Of a DNA stretch of 64,000 nt, positions 17,101-32,000 are shown piece after piece; position 1 is the first letter of the stretch, and every line of letters begins with the position of its first letter. This DNA comes from Hirudinaria manillensis (Eukaryota > Annelida > Clitellata > Hirudinida > Hirudinidae). The DNA is taken from positions 8,142,001-8,206,000 of the forward strand of contig CM067527.1 in NCBI GenBank assembly GCA_034509925.1, read 5' to 3'. Made by a program: the position numbers and the translations under genes. The notes under the pieces are model-generated. The model was not told the DNA's origin and did no database searches. It saw only the letters and a program-made list of their open reading frames with translations.

Positions 17101-20100
17101 ATATGTTTCAAACGCCGTTGTTTGAAGAAAATGACAGAATATGAATGAATTCAATTAGTTATTATTAGTAGTAATAATTAATTTTAATTAATATCGTTGG
17201 TATAATTAATTTTAATATTTACAGAAACGATGATTCGTCTATGAATTTTTACGAACCGAGTGAAAAATCAAAGATTTAAAAGTTAAATGAACGAAGGAAG
17301 AATGAATGAATGAATGAATGAATGAATGAATGAATGAATGAATGGATGAAAGAAAGAAGGAGGGAAAGAAAAGAAGTCCATGGATTTGTGAATTTATGGT
17401 TTGTTTATTGGAAGATAAGAGAACAATCATCTCACATCGATTTTTGAGGGTATGACTTGGTGACAATAAATAAACATTAAATCAATAAATATAATTATAA
17501 ATATATAATATTAAGTATTCGAATTAAAACGCAATATTGAACAAAATGGTATTATTATTATACATTAATTGTTGCTGTAAAATCATGCCAGAGGAGATCT
17601 GAATATGCCTATCGAATATACGCCTATATCCCTATAGAATGATTATTATATTTATTATAATAATATTCCTATAATAATGAATGTAATAAATAAACAATAA
17701 TAAAAATATGAAATATCATTAAATTAAAATTAAATTAATTAAAACTCTAAATCAATAAACAAATAAATGCATTAAATAACCGATAATTAGTTGGTAATTT
17801 AAATTAAAAATATTGAATATTAAAGTATTAATTGTCAATAATTACGGATGCATTAACATAATGAATGGAAAACTTAAAAAAGGAAGACTTCGTGACGTAC
17901 GACTGCTTTCGATCGAACACGTCTGAGAATCATTCGTCATTTCCCGCCAAAACTTTTGCCTCCGAGAAATCGCACATCGCTTTGTCCCGTTGTTTCTAAT
18001 TCTATTGTTGCTGTTGTCGCCGTTGATGGGTGTTGTTGATAGGTGTTGTTGTTGGTGGTGGTGGTAATGATGGTTGTGGTGTTGATAGGTGTTGTTCTTG
18101 GTGATGGTGATGATAGGTGTTATTTTCGTTCAGGCTGATCGATATTGTTGTTCTCGCTGTCGATAAGTTGCATTGCACTTGTTGATCCGTAATGACTGGT
18201 ACATGTCCTGTGTTGGTTCGCATTAACAAAAAAAAATGGTGACACTGATGTTAGCGAGTGATGAGGACGAGAACGACGATGGTGACATCCAAAGCGATGA
18301 CGACAATGATGACGACGACGACGACGATAATGGTGGTGATGGTGATGAGTTGATGGATGCGCCTTCTCTTGTGGGAGTTGACGCGGTTATTACGGGCAGG
18401 TCGCTTATCATGGCTTCCCATCAATCATCGCCCACCAGTCCAAAGATCGTAAATAGAAGGTCAATACGTGCCGACGCAATTTTTTCATGCAAATCTTTGT
18501 CGAGCGATAATTGAGTCAAGAGACAATCCTTCCGTTCGATAAGAGGACGTCCAAAGAACAAACATCGATGTGGCTCTGCATGATATCTCTTCGGAGTGAC
18601 ATTCACGTCCCTATTATCGCCATCGAATTTTGGCGTATTTTTGGAGCAAATGTTTGCTCGAATAAAATGAAAAATTCTAATATTAATAAAAGATTGCTTT
18701 CCCAGGAAGATGTGATGAAGCAACGTGAGAATATTTTCTGGAGAAATCAATTTTTAATTAATGTTCTTAGAAAGATAAAAATCGAATGATTGCCGTCGCA
18801 CAAATCCATCTTCAATCTTCACCAACGTCTACCCAACATCTTTGAATTATAGTTTAAATATTATCTAATTATAAGTTAATTAATGTTATTCACGACAAGA
18901 AAAAAATATGTTAAACGGGAGTACCTCCCCTCCCTTTGGACCAGTTCTTTGGACTTGAAGCGATTGTTTTTGTTTCAATTTTAACTTCTTTGAAATTAAT
19001 AAAGGCTTTCCTACTCTTGAACACAAGTTATGCAAGTTTTGGTTAGAGTGAATCAAATGTTCTGACCAGTTTCTTAACAGTTAAATATCTTTTTATATAA
19101 AAATATTTTATTATTATAAATATTATTTAAATATTATATTAAAAATATTTTTAATTATATTAATTTTAATTATAATTAAACATATTTTTTATAGAAGTTA
19201 TGTTATAATTTGAATATTCAATAGGTTTAATTAATTTCTCTAGAAATGCAGTCAAAATAAAAGATTTAAGAGAAAACAGCATCAATATTTTAACCTTAAG
19301 AATATTGAGATGACGATAAAATTATAAAGTAAATATAATTATGCAGATTAATTAATTATTATCTCATAAAATATTATAAAAAAATATCACAAGTACCAAA
19401 TGACCTTCATTTGAAGACTGTCCCATGCTCTTGTGAGTTGATAAGCAGAACTGGGCGTTGATTTGTTGTCAAGTTTTGCAGTGAAGTTGTATTGGTTCCT
19501 GATCTGATATTGCATTGTTGCTCCAACATCTGAGATGATCTGAGTTTATTTACGGAATTGAAATGTATTTACAGATAGTTTTATTTATTTAATTCTTTAT
19601 TTCTTTTTAAATATTAATTTTAGTGAAATAGTTTATGATACTGTCAACTATTCGTTAATTTCGCGTGGTTGCCTGGTTAAGACATTTAGAGGAGATGCAA
19701 AAGTGATGACCACTTTAAATAATAACAATAATTTATCAATTAATCCGCAGGATTTATGTCAATAATTCAAAATAAATAAACGAATATCATGTCGCACGTA
19801 CGTATACATTACAATCGTCATAAAGTTTAGAGTCAAGACATTAATTTTATTTCCTTGCGACATTGATGATGATTAAACCATTTATGACGGACAGAGATCA
19901 TCATCATCGTCATCATCATCATCGTCGTCATAGTCGTCGTCATCGTAATCGACTTCTTTAACGTCACCATCATCATCATAATCATCATCAGCTAGCAGGT
20001 GATGGAAGGAGAAGATGAAAATGAAACAACCTGACTGTCAGGTAGGAAGTCCTGATTCAAAGACGAAGACCCGTGTCTTCCAAAGACATGTTTAAAGATC

Positions 20101-21268
20101 AGGAGGGCAATAAATTGCCAATGAAAGTCATTTCTAAAAGGAAAAATGGCAATCAGTTGTTGCTTTTGTTTCGTGAAAAGCGCGACTGTGGTGGTTTACG
20201 GTTTGAACCGAGAATCCATATCCTTAGCGCTCATCCTGACAAATTCTTCGGTGTCTTTGGACATTTTGAATCTTTGAATATTCGGACGCCTTCAATAGCT
20301 CTCTGCAAAACTGGATGAAAGAATAGATTTGGAGAATAATTACTGAGGTGCATTTTGGAAAACTCTTACACCCCGTCTTATCGAACGATTTCAAATCTTT
20401 TTGGAATATTATACTGCTTCAATGTCGGAGCATGTTAATTCTGGGTACAATCGTCGCATTTATGATTAAAAACCATAAAAAGATGAAAATAAACAAAAAT
20501 AAACTCTTCAAAAATACCCTCCTCGAAGTTCTTTACGACATAAAAAAGGAAGGACAATCAAAGTTTACCGGGTAAGTAAAATTCATCTTAAAACAACCAA
20601 CTTTGAATAACGATTTACTTTGCTTCAATTCTTAATTATTTTAAAACTTAATCGTTACAAAATAAGGTCTCGGAATTTAACGGCAGAAGTCAGCGCAAGT
20701 AAAGCCTGGCAAACAAGGATTGTAAACGTTAATCAGCAGTGGTTATTATGAATGGCTCCATTTATCCCATTAGTGATTCCATCTTCTGAATCTGCATTTT
20801 CTCGTCCACATGGCAAACAAGCATAAATCCTGTCTCGTGCCAATCTTACGGAGATCCTGGCTTGAATACTGAACAACGCTGAAACATCTTCATAACAACA
20901 TCCACGCCTCATTAAATCTTTCTCGTCAACTTGGGTTAACTTATTTTTTTGAATCACTTGTTTTAATGTAATTATACAAATTATGCCATGAACTTTAATA
21001 TACAATAGCCATGGAATCTTAACTTGTTCTTTTTTGTGAATAGGTTGCTCATCTAGCGGGAACATTGTTCCCTTCGGGCATCCTTTGGTATCATTTACTC
21101 GCGGTTCTTATATTGTTATTTGTATTATATTGATACCAAGAAAACAATAAATCAATCAATCAATCAATCAATAAATTTCATATTAATATCATTATTAACG
21201 AATGCTATCACAAGCATGATAGTGATGATGTTATAATAAAAATAATAAATTATAATAATCAAATATTA

Positions 21269-21302
<34 letters not shown>

Positions 21303-22971
21303 CACACAATTATCATCAAATATAATAAATGTTAACATTTTATATTGAGTTGTTAAACTATTTGTTATGCATTGTAACAAATAATTTATTCAAAAGTTTC
21401 CAAGGAAAGCTTTTTGCACCTCCTGCCATCTGAAGATAATTTCATCTGCAGATAATTACATAAGTTATTTTTATTTTTATGTTTGCATACGATTATAGAA
21501 ATTATTTCTATTTACATCTTTATTTACATCTAATTATGCCATGAATTGAAAGTGAACATTTTACATGTTTCTTTTGTTTTTGGCAGCGGACATTTTGGCG
21601 TTTATTTATCTATTTATCTAACAAATGATTTTTTTATAATAAAAAAAGAATTAATCTTAAAAATAAAAAAATTAAGAACTCAACTTAGTTTTTAATTGTT
21701 ATAAATTAAGTTTTAAAATGATATTAATTTGTTGAAGTCAAAGAATTTGTTAATGTCAAATTATCGTAAGATTATCCTTAACATTCCAACAACATTCTAT
21801 TATGATGTCATCCAACCATTTATTCAGTCAATCATTTAATCTCGGACGCTTCCAGGATTTGAACCCTGAACATGACGGATGACATCGGTTTAAGAAGTTC
21901 TATTGAAGCAATTCCAAGTGTTAATCTTCACATCTTACTTTCTGCTGGAATGATGGGGCCAAAGCAGCCAATGTTATTTGGAGGGCAATCGTTATCAGGA
22001 GCAGGAAGGCGTACTAGAATTAATATTAGTTAACATGTAAGATATCAGACAACATGAGTGATAGGATAATTATCAATTACAGACGATACAATGATTTATA
22101 AATTACCGAAATATAAATAAATAAAATAAACTGCCTATTTTATTTATATATTTTTTAGCCATCTCTCATCTTTCCCCGGTGGTAAATTCCACGAAAAGCA
22201 CGAATAAACTGCAACAAGTTCTCTAAGAACCCTTCATTCGTCTTTTAATCATTTTACCATCTTTCCATCAAGGACTTCATCCATCGGGAGACCTCATCCA
22301 ACACGTTCCACCACTCGAGGATGTAGAAAGCCCTTCCATGTTTGCAAGAAGAATCTCTTCAGGAGGCACAAACATTCAAATATTTGTTGTCAAATAATGA
22401 TTCACTTTTCCTTACCGGGAAATGGACGTTTCTAATAATTTATTTCAAGGTTTAGTAAAAAAAAAAAATCTACGATGTTTGTTCCCTTCTTAAACTCTTC
22501 GTGGGGAAATTTTAAAGTGAACATAACAAATTTAAATAAAATAAATTTAATAATTTGAAAAATACTTAACAACAATAGCTGCAGCAACGACAACGACGAC
22601 GACGACGACTTACGAATGTCAGGAAACAAACACTGTCAGTGCAAGCCCCACAACAACCGAGAAAACTGAGGACGACTATGAAGCAGCCAATGAGAACAAG
22701 CGACGTCGAGATTCTGTCCAATGCCAGAATGGGGTTCATGAGGTTGTCTTTCAATAGGATGCTGAAAAACAGGTACTCCTTCGATAGGTGTAGCCACGCC
22801 CCCAGTCCCAGCAACAGCCATCCTGACATCTGACGGATAAATCATCATAACAACAATTACAAATACAATTGCAATTTATGTATCTACTATTATAGACATA
22901 TTATGAATATTATTAAAGATATATTATTATAGATAAATGCAAATTATATTTATTTATTTTATTATACTTAT

Positions 22972-23008
<37 letters not shown>

Positions 23009-25712
23009 TTATTTATTTTATTATACTTTTAAAATGTTCTTTCCATGTCTTATTATTTAAAAACATTTTTAATTGCATCGTTTAACCATTTCGCTCAAGG
23101 AAATGCTGACGTCACGGAAAATTAAAAATTTCGGAGACGCAGAATTTTGAAAAGCAAAACATTCATTTCATCATCACTGAAGCTTCACTATACAACATTT
23201 ATGAGAATCATCATCATCGTCGTCGTCATCATCATCATCATCGTCGTCGTCGTCATCATCATCATCATCATCAACACCTCCTCCTCCTCCCAGTTATATC
23301 CTTCCTGATGCAGTACAAAACACTCAACTTGCATTTGACTTGTTAAGTGGATTTTAAATAAAAATCATTTTTTTCAGAAACATTTTTTGCTTCATTCAGC
23401 TTATATAATTTATTTTAAATATTTTGAAAATAAATGTTATTTATTTTGCAATTTATTTATTTATTTACTTTTAGTTCACATTTTTACAGGAAAAACTCGA
23501 CTAAGTAATTGACTAAATTGTACTCTTAAGAATTAGTCTTTTTTTTGACAATTTAAAATTAATTTAAAATTAATTTAATTTAAAAATTAATAGATTTTCA
23601 ATTGATGTCACAATGTCATTAATTATGCAATTTATTAGCATGATTACATTTTCATTACATTTATTAAATCGAATAATTACTAATTATTATAATTTATAAT
23701 TATTCTTAATTATAATATTGTATTTTATTTATTTCCATTTCAAATGACTGCAGATGAAATTAAATTAAAAACTGCACTCATTCTACTTTGATTCCACCAC
23801 CACCGTCATCATCATCATCATCATCATCATCACCATCACCATCACCATCATAACGACATCATTGGCACATTTTCTCGCGTATCAAAACCGTGTCAATATG
23901 AGTCGTTGATCACCATGGCAACACGGAAATGGCGCCATTCCATCGCTAGAGTCCATGTGGAAGATTTAAATGTCTTTCCATGTTCAGTCCTCGTGACCTC
24001 TCCGCTCGTGACGTCATCATCTCCTCTTCCTCTTCGTCATCTTCCTTATTGGATCACTCTTACCGGAAGTGATGACGATTTCGACGAAGACGACGACAAC
24101 GAGGATGATGATGACGATGATGATGATGATTATGATGTTGATGATGATGATTGTGATGGTGGTGATGGTGATGATGGTGATATGATGATGATAGTAATGA
24201 TGATGATGGTGATGACAATGACGATGATGATGATGATAGTGCTGTTGAACTTGAGTCAACCCGATTATTGCTTCATGTTACATTTAAACCAATGATGACC
24301 AACTTTGATGATAAAATATAAATGAATAAATAAATAAAATATAAATATTGGAATAAATTATAAATTAAACATTGACCAACATCGAACTGCCTGCCACTAC
24401 TCAACAAGATTTACGGACCAATGTAATTTATTTCGTCTCTTTTGTTTTTTCGTATTAAAATTAAAAAATATTTTAAATATTGAAATTGTGAAATTAATCA
24501 GATAATACAAATTGACTTCAATGGGATTAATGTTACAATTATTAACATTGTTAATGTTATATTTATTATTCAATTTAATTTAATTATTCAATTATATGTT
24601 ATTTTAGTTAATGATAAGAATAATATTTAATTAATTTTTTAATATTTAATTAAATTAAATTAATAATAATAATAATAATATAATAATATTAAAGCATTCT
24701 TTTATGGGCATGTATTGGAGATAATTCGTTTAAAATATTTTTAAATTGGCATTCAAAATTGAATTAACTCCTTAAATTCATCTGAATAAATTAATTTCGT
24801 CTGAATTAATCACTATATTGATTATTAATGTTATTAATTCATAAAATAATTTAAAAATAATTTTTAACTTTCTAAAGATTTTCTTAAGTAATTAATCAAT
24901 TTAAGATTTAATTAAATTTGATTATTTCATAAATTTCGTTCATTTGTCATAAAAAAAAATATAAGGATGTGCTGACGAACTAAAAAATTTAATGGAGAAG
25001 GAGGAAATGACGCCGTGAGATGTGTTGATGTGCCGATGTGTTGTTGTGATGATGTGTCGTTGTGCTGTTGTGCCGATATATTGTTGTGATGATGTGTCGT
25101 TGTGCCGATGTGTTGCTGCAATGTTACGCGATTGTTTTGTTGCGTTGTTCAAAAATATTTTTCGGTCGAAAAGATTTTTTTAGATTTTATTAATCGATGG
25201 AGTAAAACCAACATATTTGATTTATTGAGAGGCAAACGGTTGATCGCTGACCTCAGACATGACGCTGTTGTTCATGATGATGATGATGATGACGATGATG
25301 ATGGTCATGGCGATGATGATGATGATGATAAAAATAAGGACGATAGAGCCTCACTTAGGCATTCACATGGAGAACATTAAAGAGCACTTTGTTGGAAATT
25401 CCAAATTAAATCCACTTTTCATGCTACTTCTGTGACGTCATGATTGAAAATGAGATTTCGTGCGGTTGAATGAAAATGATTGAAAGAATTGATTGAAAGC
25501 GAATTGATGGCCTCAATGAAATGTTTTGTTGATTGAGAAGCAAGTGACAAATCGTTTCCAGAGGAGTGGATCGTTTATTCGCCAGAAATTATGCGATGGA
25601 GGAGGAAGATAACGATGATGAATGCACGGTGGGCGGGACTTCTCATGAGTCACATGACCAGACGTGTCTAAGCGCCATCCCCATCTCTGTTATGAATAAT
25701 AGGAGCAAAAAA

Positions 25713-25746
<34 letters not shown>

Positions 25747-25986
25747 GAAAAAGAATAAATGTTCACCATTTATTTCATAACACTTTCAGTATCTCTTGCA
25801 ATCTATAATTGTTATCTCAAAATATGGAAAGCCAACGGCACGTGACCTGTGACGTGTTAGAACCTCTACCAATCAGCGTCCGAATGACTCAACCTGCTCC
25901 AAGTCATTTGCATAAAACAGATTATTGTGGCTCATAAAAATTAAATGACGCCAAACAACAGGAACAACAATGATAATAATAATAAT

Positions 25987-26020
<34 letters not shown>

Positions 26021-29000
26021 TTTTATAACAATCATATTTTATGGTGGTTCCATAAATTAGCATTTTAAATTCTACAGAACATTTGACTTGCTTATGAGGT
26101 GACAGCATCTTCTAAAGGCGATCATGAAACGGGATTTTTGAAAATTTAACAAAATATTAATTTCAATGAATTATTTCAGGATATACATTTTCTTGGATCT
26201 TTGTAAGTCTAAAACTTCCGGAGATTTTCATTATATTATCACCATCTTAGGTATCACTATCTCATCTCAACACTATCATCGGCATTATGATCACCATCAA
26301 TATCAGCATCTCATTAGCAACGTCACTGTGATCAAACCATAATCGTCGTCGTCCTCATCATCATCGTCTTCGTCATCGTCATCGTCTTCGTCATCATCAT
26401 CATCATCGTCGTCGTCAGAATCAACATCTCAAAACCAGCAGCACTATCAGCAGCAGAGCGGGAGTCATCGAGGAATGGAACGTCAAAAGGGCATGAAAGG
26501 GCAGCGGTATAAAAAGAAACGTGACGTCATAAATGATGCGTGTCATGTGATTTAGAGGGGAGTTTGTTTAATTGTCTTGGCGGGAAAATGCTAATCAAGG
26601 ACTGGAGACGAGGCCGCTTGTTTCTTCATCAGATCCATTCATGGTTGCTTCATGGCTCCTCTTCGTACACCCTTTGCATTCCAAATCCGACCTTGCATCA
26701 TCGTCGTCGTCGTCGTCATCATCGCCTACATCATCGTCGTCGTCGTCGTCACCACCATGAGAATGGCACAAGAGAGCAACGTCACAACAAGAGTCATTGA
26801 AAGATGGCTGCGAAGACACAGATTGCACATCCGATAAGACGAACAAGAGTTGAACGATTGAAGGGCAGAGAAACAAAAACTCGCTTGTGAGCGATAAATT
26901 GAAACAATTGATGATTCAGAGGGGCAGAGGATGGCATTTATTCATATTTTCATTTTAATGTCCTTATTTTTTTTTTAAATTTTACATCCAATAATCCATT
27001 TAGTAATTTAATTTAATATTCCTGCGATTATTTTTGAAATCGCTTTTTGTTTTTATAAGAAACAAAATATTATTTTCTCAATCTTAAAGATTGTGGTGTG
27101 GGGAGAATCCATTGTCCCCTGTAATTCGCGCTTCATAAATTGAGCCACTTTGCAAAGCTGGCATAAATAATCAGCGATTATTTATTAATTTATTCACGGA
27201 CATCATCACCATAACTCCTTACGTACTAATCTCGACGGATCGTCATCATCACCGGACTCTTGTAATAGCTCCAATTTGAAGATCATTATCACAACTGGGA
27301 TCCTCGAGAGATCCTCATCTTCCAGCATTTGAAAGAACATCCCCTCTCTTTTGCACAGCATCTCACCACTCCAGCTTAAACCAATCATCTTCTTTTATGA
27401 AAACCTCAATGCAGTTTCACATAATGACATCAGTTTATATTTATTCAGTGCCAGATGTTTCTATGCAAAGTGGCTTTTAATCAATTATTACGTCACAACA
27501 GCAACGTACTTTGCAAAAAATTTATTTTGTTTAAATCGATTTATTTTTTTAAAATTTACTTTTTATTCAATTATTTTTAATTGGAATTATTGAAATTATT
27601 ACGGATTGTTGCAAAAAATGTCCTGAAATGAAAATGATTTTGAATGACTTGTGACTTATTTTAAAATAATAAATATAACTTCAGAAATATTCTAATTATT
27701 TTTGGGTGTTTGATATGCTTCCCACAATGCAATCTAAGAATTTACTACCAGACCCAGATCCGACCCGATGTTGGTCCGATGTGAGTTCACTGTGGGTCCG
27801 ATGTTAGTCCTACAGAATCTTTTTCAAGGAAGCAGTTCAAGTGGTTTCACGTTGTTAATCATTTGCATTCAATCGGATTGAAGTGAAGCCTTGATTCCCC
27901 CAAATAAATATTTGATAAAAACATAAATTTACAAGATGGACAACCAGAATATCTCGGGCAAACGGAGACGAAAATGTAATTTTTGACCAACAATAGTCAA
28001 TACTTTGACACAAATGTAGCCTCAAAAACCCCTTCGACCCTAAACTTTTTGGTCTCCTCGATCACCTGAAATGGCTCAAGTACATCGAAAAGTTTGATTC
28101 ATTTGGTTCAATTTATTTAATAAATGGCTTTAATGCAATGTTATTATTATTATTAATTATTATTAATTATTATCACAATCATTATCAATTCACAATAACC
28201 GACCTTGATTACATTCAACATCAATCTTTACCAATCACTACATTTAAAGCTTTATCAGAATATTCCAAGCACTTCGTAACATTAATTAATAATAATAATA
28301 TTAATAAATTATTAATAAAAATAATAAACGGACAGCTTATTGTTGTTTATTGGTGCACTTGAGCCTAAACATGTTGTGCATCTCAGCGACCAATCACAGA
28401 GCCGATCCGCGCAACAAAGAACTTGTAAGGATCACGTGAACAGCGTAGAATACAATGTGCTTGGGATTTCCAACATTTCCAAGGTTTATTTCTGAAATTA
28501 TCCATTATTCATTTATTATTCATTTATTCATTCATTTATTTATATTAAATATTCGAAAGCAAAATAAATAATTCAACGTATCGTCAATAATTTGTTGGAA
28601 ATGTTTGTAAAATGTCATTTTGAAGGCTTAATTCAATAAAATTTTAATAAATTTCCAATGGGAAATGAAATAAAAAAAATGAAAAGTCGTAAAAGTTTGA
28701 CAATGAACTCCATGACCTCTTCCCTGATTGGTCGTTTCGTCCGATTGATGCATGTCGTCATCACGGTTACGACTTATTTGTTCTAATTATATAAACCAAA
28801 TGAATGATATCAATGACGTCACAATTATTTATAAATTATTTATGAAATTATAGTGGTCAAAGACCAGTTAGTTTGGTCTTTGAATATAAAAACATTTGCC
28901 AAGATACCAGAATTGTATGCTGTTATGTTTATTATGTTAATGAGATATTTTTATTATGATAATGAGGAACATGACATGCGCAAGGGTTCACAATGGACTT

Positions 29001-32000
29001 TCATTGAAGGTTCAAAGGTCATGTCAGCGAAGAAAATATTTTTTAAATATTAAAAAATATATTATTTATACGAAGAAACTGATTAACAATAATTGGTTAT
29101 TGTAAATCTTTATTTATTACATAAATATTTAAATATTTAACTCCATTAACAAATACGCTGGCATTTCATTAAAAGTTGTTGTTGTCATGTTTTCAATTAT
29201 TTAATTGTCCTTAAAACATATTTTCTTATTTATTTTCTAATCGATTTTATCGATTTATGTTTTCTTTTATACCTCTTAACGTAAGGCATACACGCCTATT
29301 CACATATTACTTATTCTTAAAATACGGTTTAAAATTATTTTTGGAAGTAATTTTTAAAATATCAAATAATTTGTTTATAAAAATGAAACGTTGCCCTAAA
29401 ACGAACCTTAAAAAGGCATTTTATTGGAATTTGTTTTTGATTTCGATTTGTGAATTCCTTGGGAAATTTCCGGATATTATTTCAGCATTTATCTTGAGTT
29501 TCGATGATTCGAAACGATTTTATATCGTAACTTCCAGGCAAATGCGCAACAATTTGTAATTTTACAAGTAATATCTCAATAATTTTATTTTAACTAATTT
29601 ATTTAAATTATCATAATATTTTTTTTTGTCTGAAAATTATAACTGAAATTCTTTAGCATAAGTCGTGACTTATTGTTAAATACCTGAAATACTTATTTAT
29701 CGTTAAATACTATTGATATTCTCGACCACATAATATATATTAATATACCACATAATAATATTACTATTATTATTATTATTAAAAATTACTATTGTCACAT
29801 AATTGCCACTTAGCTCCATCGTTAAGAAGTACAAACTCTAAAAAATCCGAAAGCAGTGGATGCCCAGTAACTCCGCGGACGATAGGATCCGTGAAGTTAA
29901 TCCACTGCTCAGATCTGGAAAGAAGTTCCGAGCTCAGAAAGAGATCGACGAATCATGAAATGTACTGATGTTAGAAGAAGTAAGAGGTCCTATCCAGACA
30001 GACCGTCACGCAGTAGGATGGGACCACTTCCAGAAATGGTTCCAGTCCAGCTCATCAACTAGAGGCGGAGAGAGTAACAAGATCGAGTCACAAAGGCCAT
30101 ACAGTTAGCACAACAGGGAAAGTGGACAACTTGGGAAGATGTGATCTAGTGTTCCCTTACCTGGAGCGACTTATGGAAGACGTCCCCGCTCCGGCTGGTC
30201 TTTGCGATAAGATCGATTTATGATCAGTTGCCTTCCAAGGAAAATTTAAGAAGGTGAGGCTTATTAGAAGATGCCAAATGGAGACTCTGTGGCGGAACCG
30301 AGACATTGAATCATGTGCTCAGCAACTGCAAATACGCCCTTGCCCAAGGTCGGTATACGTGGCGACACAATCAGCTCCTACGTGAAGTGTGCGAGGCCAC
30401 CAAAGCAGCAGTATCCAGATCAAACTCACGCACAATCTCCAAGCAACGGAAGATTTACTTCCTGCGCGAGCGATGTCAAACACCAAAAAAGGACATCCTT
30501 GCAGAGGACAGTCGCAGCCGATTTAGAAAAAATGAGGCACTATCCCAAGGTGCTAATTGAAAGTGGCAAGAGGCCGGATATGGTGTTGATGAAAGATGTC
30601 GTAATTTTGGTGGAGTTGACGGTTCCATGGGAGGACAGAATAGAATACAGTAATGCGCTGAAAGCGGAAAAGTATGCAGATCTGTCAGTAAACCTGGAAG
30701 CGAAAGGGTTCAGAACTGACCTCTTCCCAATAGAAGTTGGCGCAAGGGGCGTAGTCGGCAAGTCGACGTACACTTTCCTTACAAAAATAGGCCTATCTAG
30801 CCGAGAAAGAACGAAAGCGATGGCAAAGATGTCTGAAGCGGCGTAAGCAGCATCGTTCTGGATCTGGCAAATGAGAGGCAAGGAAACGTCTTCGGAAACC
30901 ACAGCGAAAGGGACCGGAGAAAGCCGTCGATCTCCGGTCAGAATAGAACCACCGAGGCAATTCATCCGAGAGGCGGGGAGCCGGTGGTAGAGATTTCTAT
31001 TACCGTGCGCCGCTGTAAAGAAAATTTAGCGTCATTTAGATGATATTATTGGGCGGTAAGGATGACGGTAAGAAGGCCACCGAGAGCCGCAAGGTCAAGG
31101 TGGCTTCGCTTCAGTAAGGGAGTGAAGCAGCGAAAGAAGCCAAAGAGAGCTTTTAGTAGTCGCTCCACTCTGGCAAGTGACGGCATAAAGAGGCCAAATA
31201 GAGCCTTCCATAGCCGAAAGTGCGGGAGTCCACGCACGGAAAACCGACAGGAACATCCGGCTGATCATTGGATGCGGCCCACCCCCGGAGAACGTCAGGG
31301 GTTTCAAAGGGCCGAAACGTTCGGATCCCAGTCTGAGAGCTCCGAGAAGGAGTTTCTAACATCTTCTAACATATCATATAATACAAAATATAATACAAAT
31401 ATCTTGTGAGCCATTTTGCACACGAGCATCTCCTACTATTTGATAATTACTTTTATTATTATTATTAGAAATTCTTATCATCACATATTAATATATATAT
31501 AAACATATAATAGAACAATTCTGTAGATCCATTTTGCACACGAGCATCTCCAACTACTTGATAATTACTGTTTACTGCGCACAAATGATGAAATTGACAA
31601 CTTTGAATGTTCCTCATATTACATCCTGTCTGAACAAACACCATTGAAAAGAAATGTTGGTCATGGTGATGATGATGATGATGATGATGAAGTTTCGTTT
31701 AAAAGAATAATCTTTTTAATAACAATTAATGTAAAGAACTGAAATTTAAGTTTTAATCGTTTATATTATAAATGAAAATGACAATGATTTTTAAAAAATA
31801 AATTTCGAACCGTTTTGATGCTAATTATTATAGTTAGCTCATTATTTATAATAAATATAATATATTTTGTCTAATGAATATAATAAAAGTCATCAATTGA
31901 TAATCACGTGGGAATTAAGGCAGCGCCATTAATAAGATTGATTAAAGCTCTGAAAACACGATTTCAAAATGTAAAAACGTCAAAATACTCCAAGTCCAAG

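Larger units (their letters stand above)
12341..19404. other. Tetraspanin intron 4 (7.1 kb)
   Basis: This intron holds a TATAA pentamer array (12708-13007), a 12-bp repeat (13125-13215), a 5'-truncated LINE (14570-15957), a 23-bp minisatellite (17001-17068) and an AATG array (17301-17345). It also has ATC/GTC triplet runs near 16840 and 18250-18350. Small open frames here, such as 18236-18514 and 18511-18789, are low-complexity or unrecognised and show no splice or family evidence. Confidence 0.7.

Noticed and set aside
18236..18789. Two consecutive plus-strand frames of 92 codons
   Set aside because: The first is repeat-derived; the second has no recognisable domain, no splice partner and sits inside a tetraspanin intron on the opposite strand.
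20073..20575. Frames of 81 and 75 codons on the plus strand
   Set aside because: No similarity I can name, different frames, and no splice sites joining them; treated as chance.
22614..22822. Tetraspanin exon 2 acceptor seven bases further in (CAG before GATGG)
   Set aside because: It would need a phase-1 first exon. The outer acceptor is phase 0 and gives the normal 17-residue spacing from NF to GxW with exon 1 at 32101-32277.
23906..24295. Plus-strand frame ending in a long Asp-rich stretch
   Set aside because: The Asp run is a GAT repeat; the upstream part has no family resemblance and the frame lies in a tetraspanin intron.
26540..26876. Overlapping His-, Ser- and Asp-rich frames on both strands
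   Set aside because: All are readings of one ATC/GTC triplet tract.
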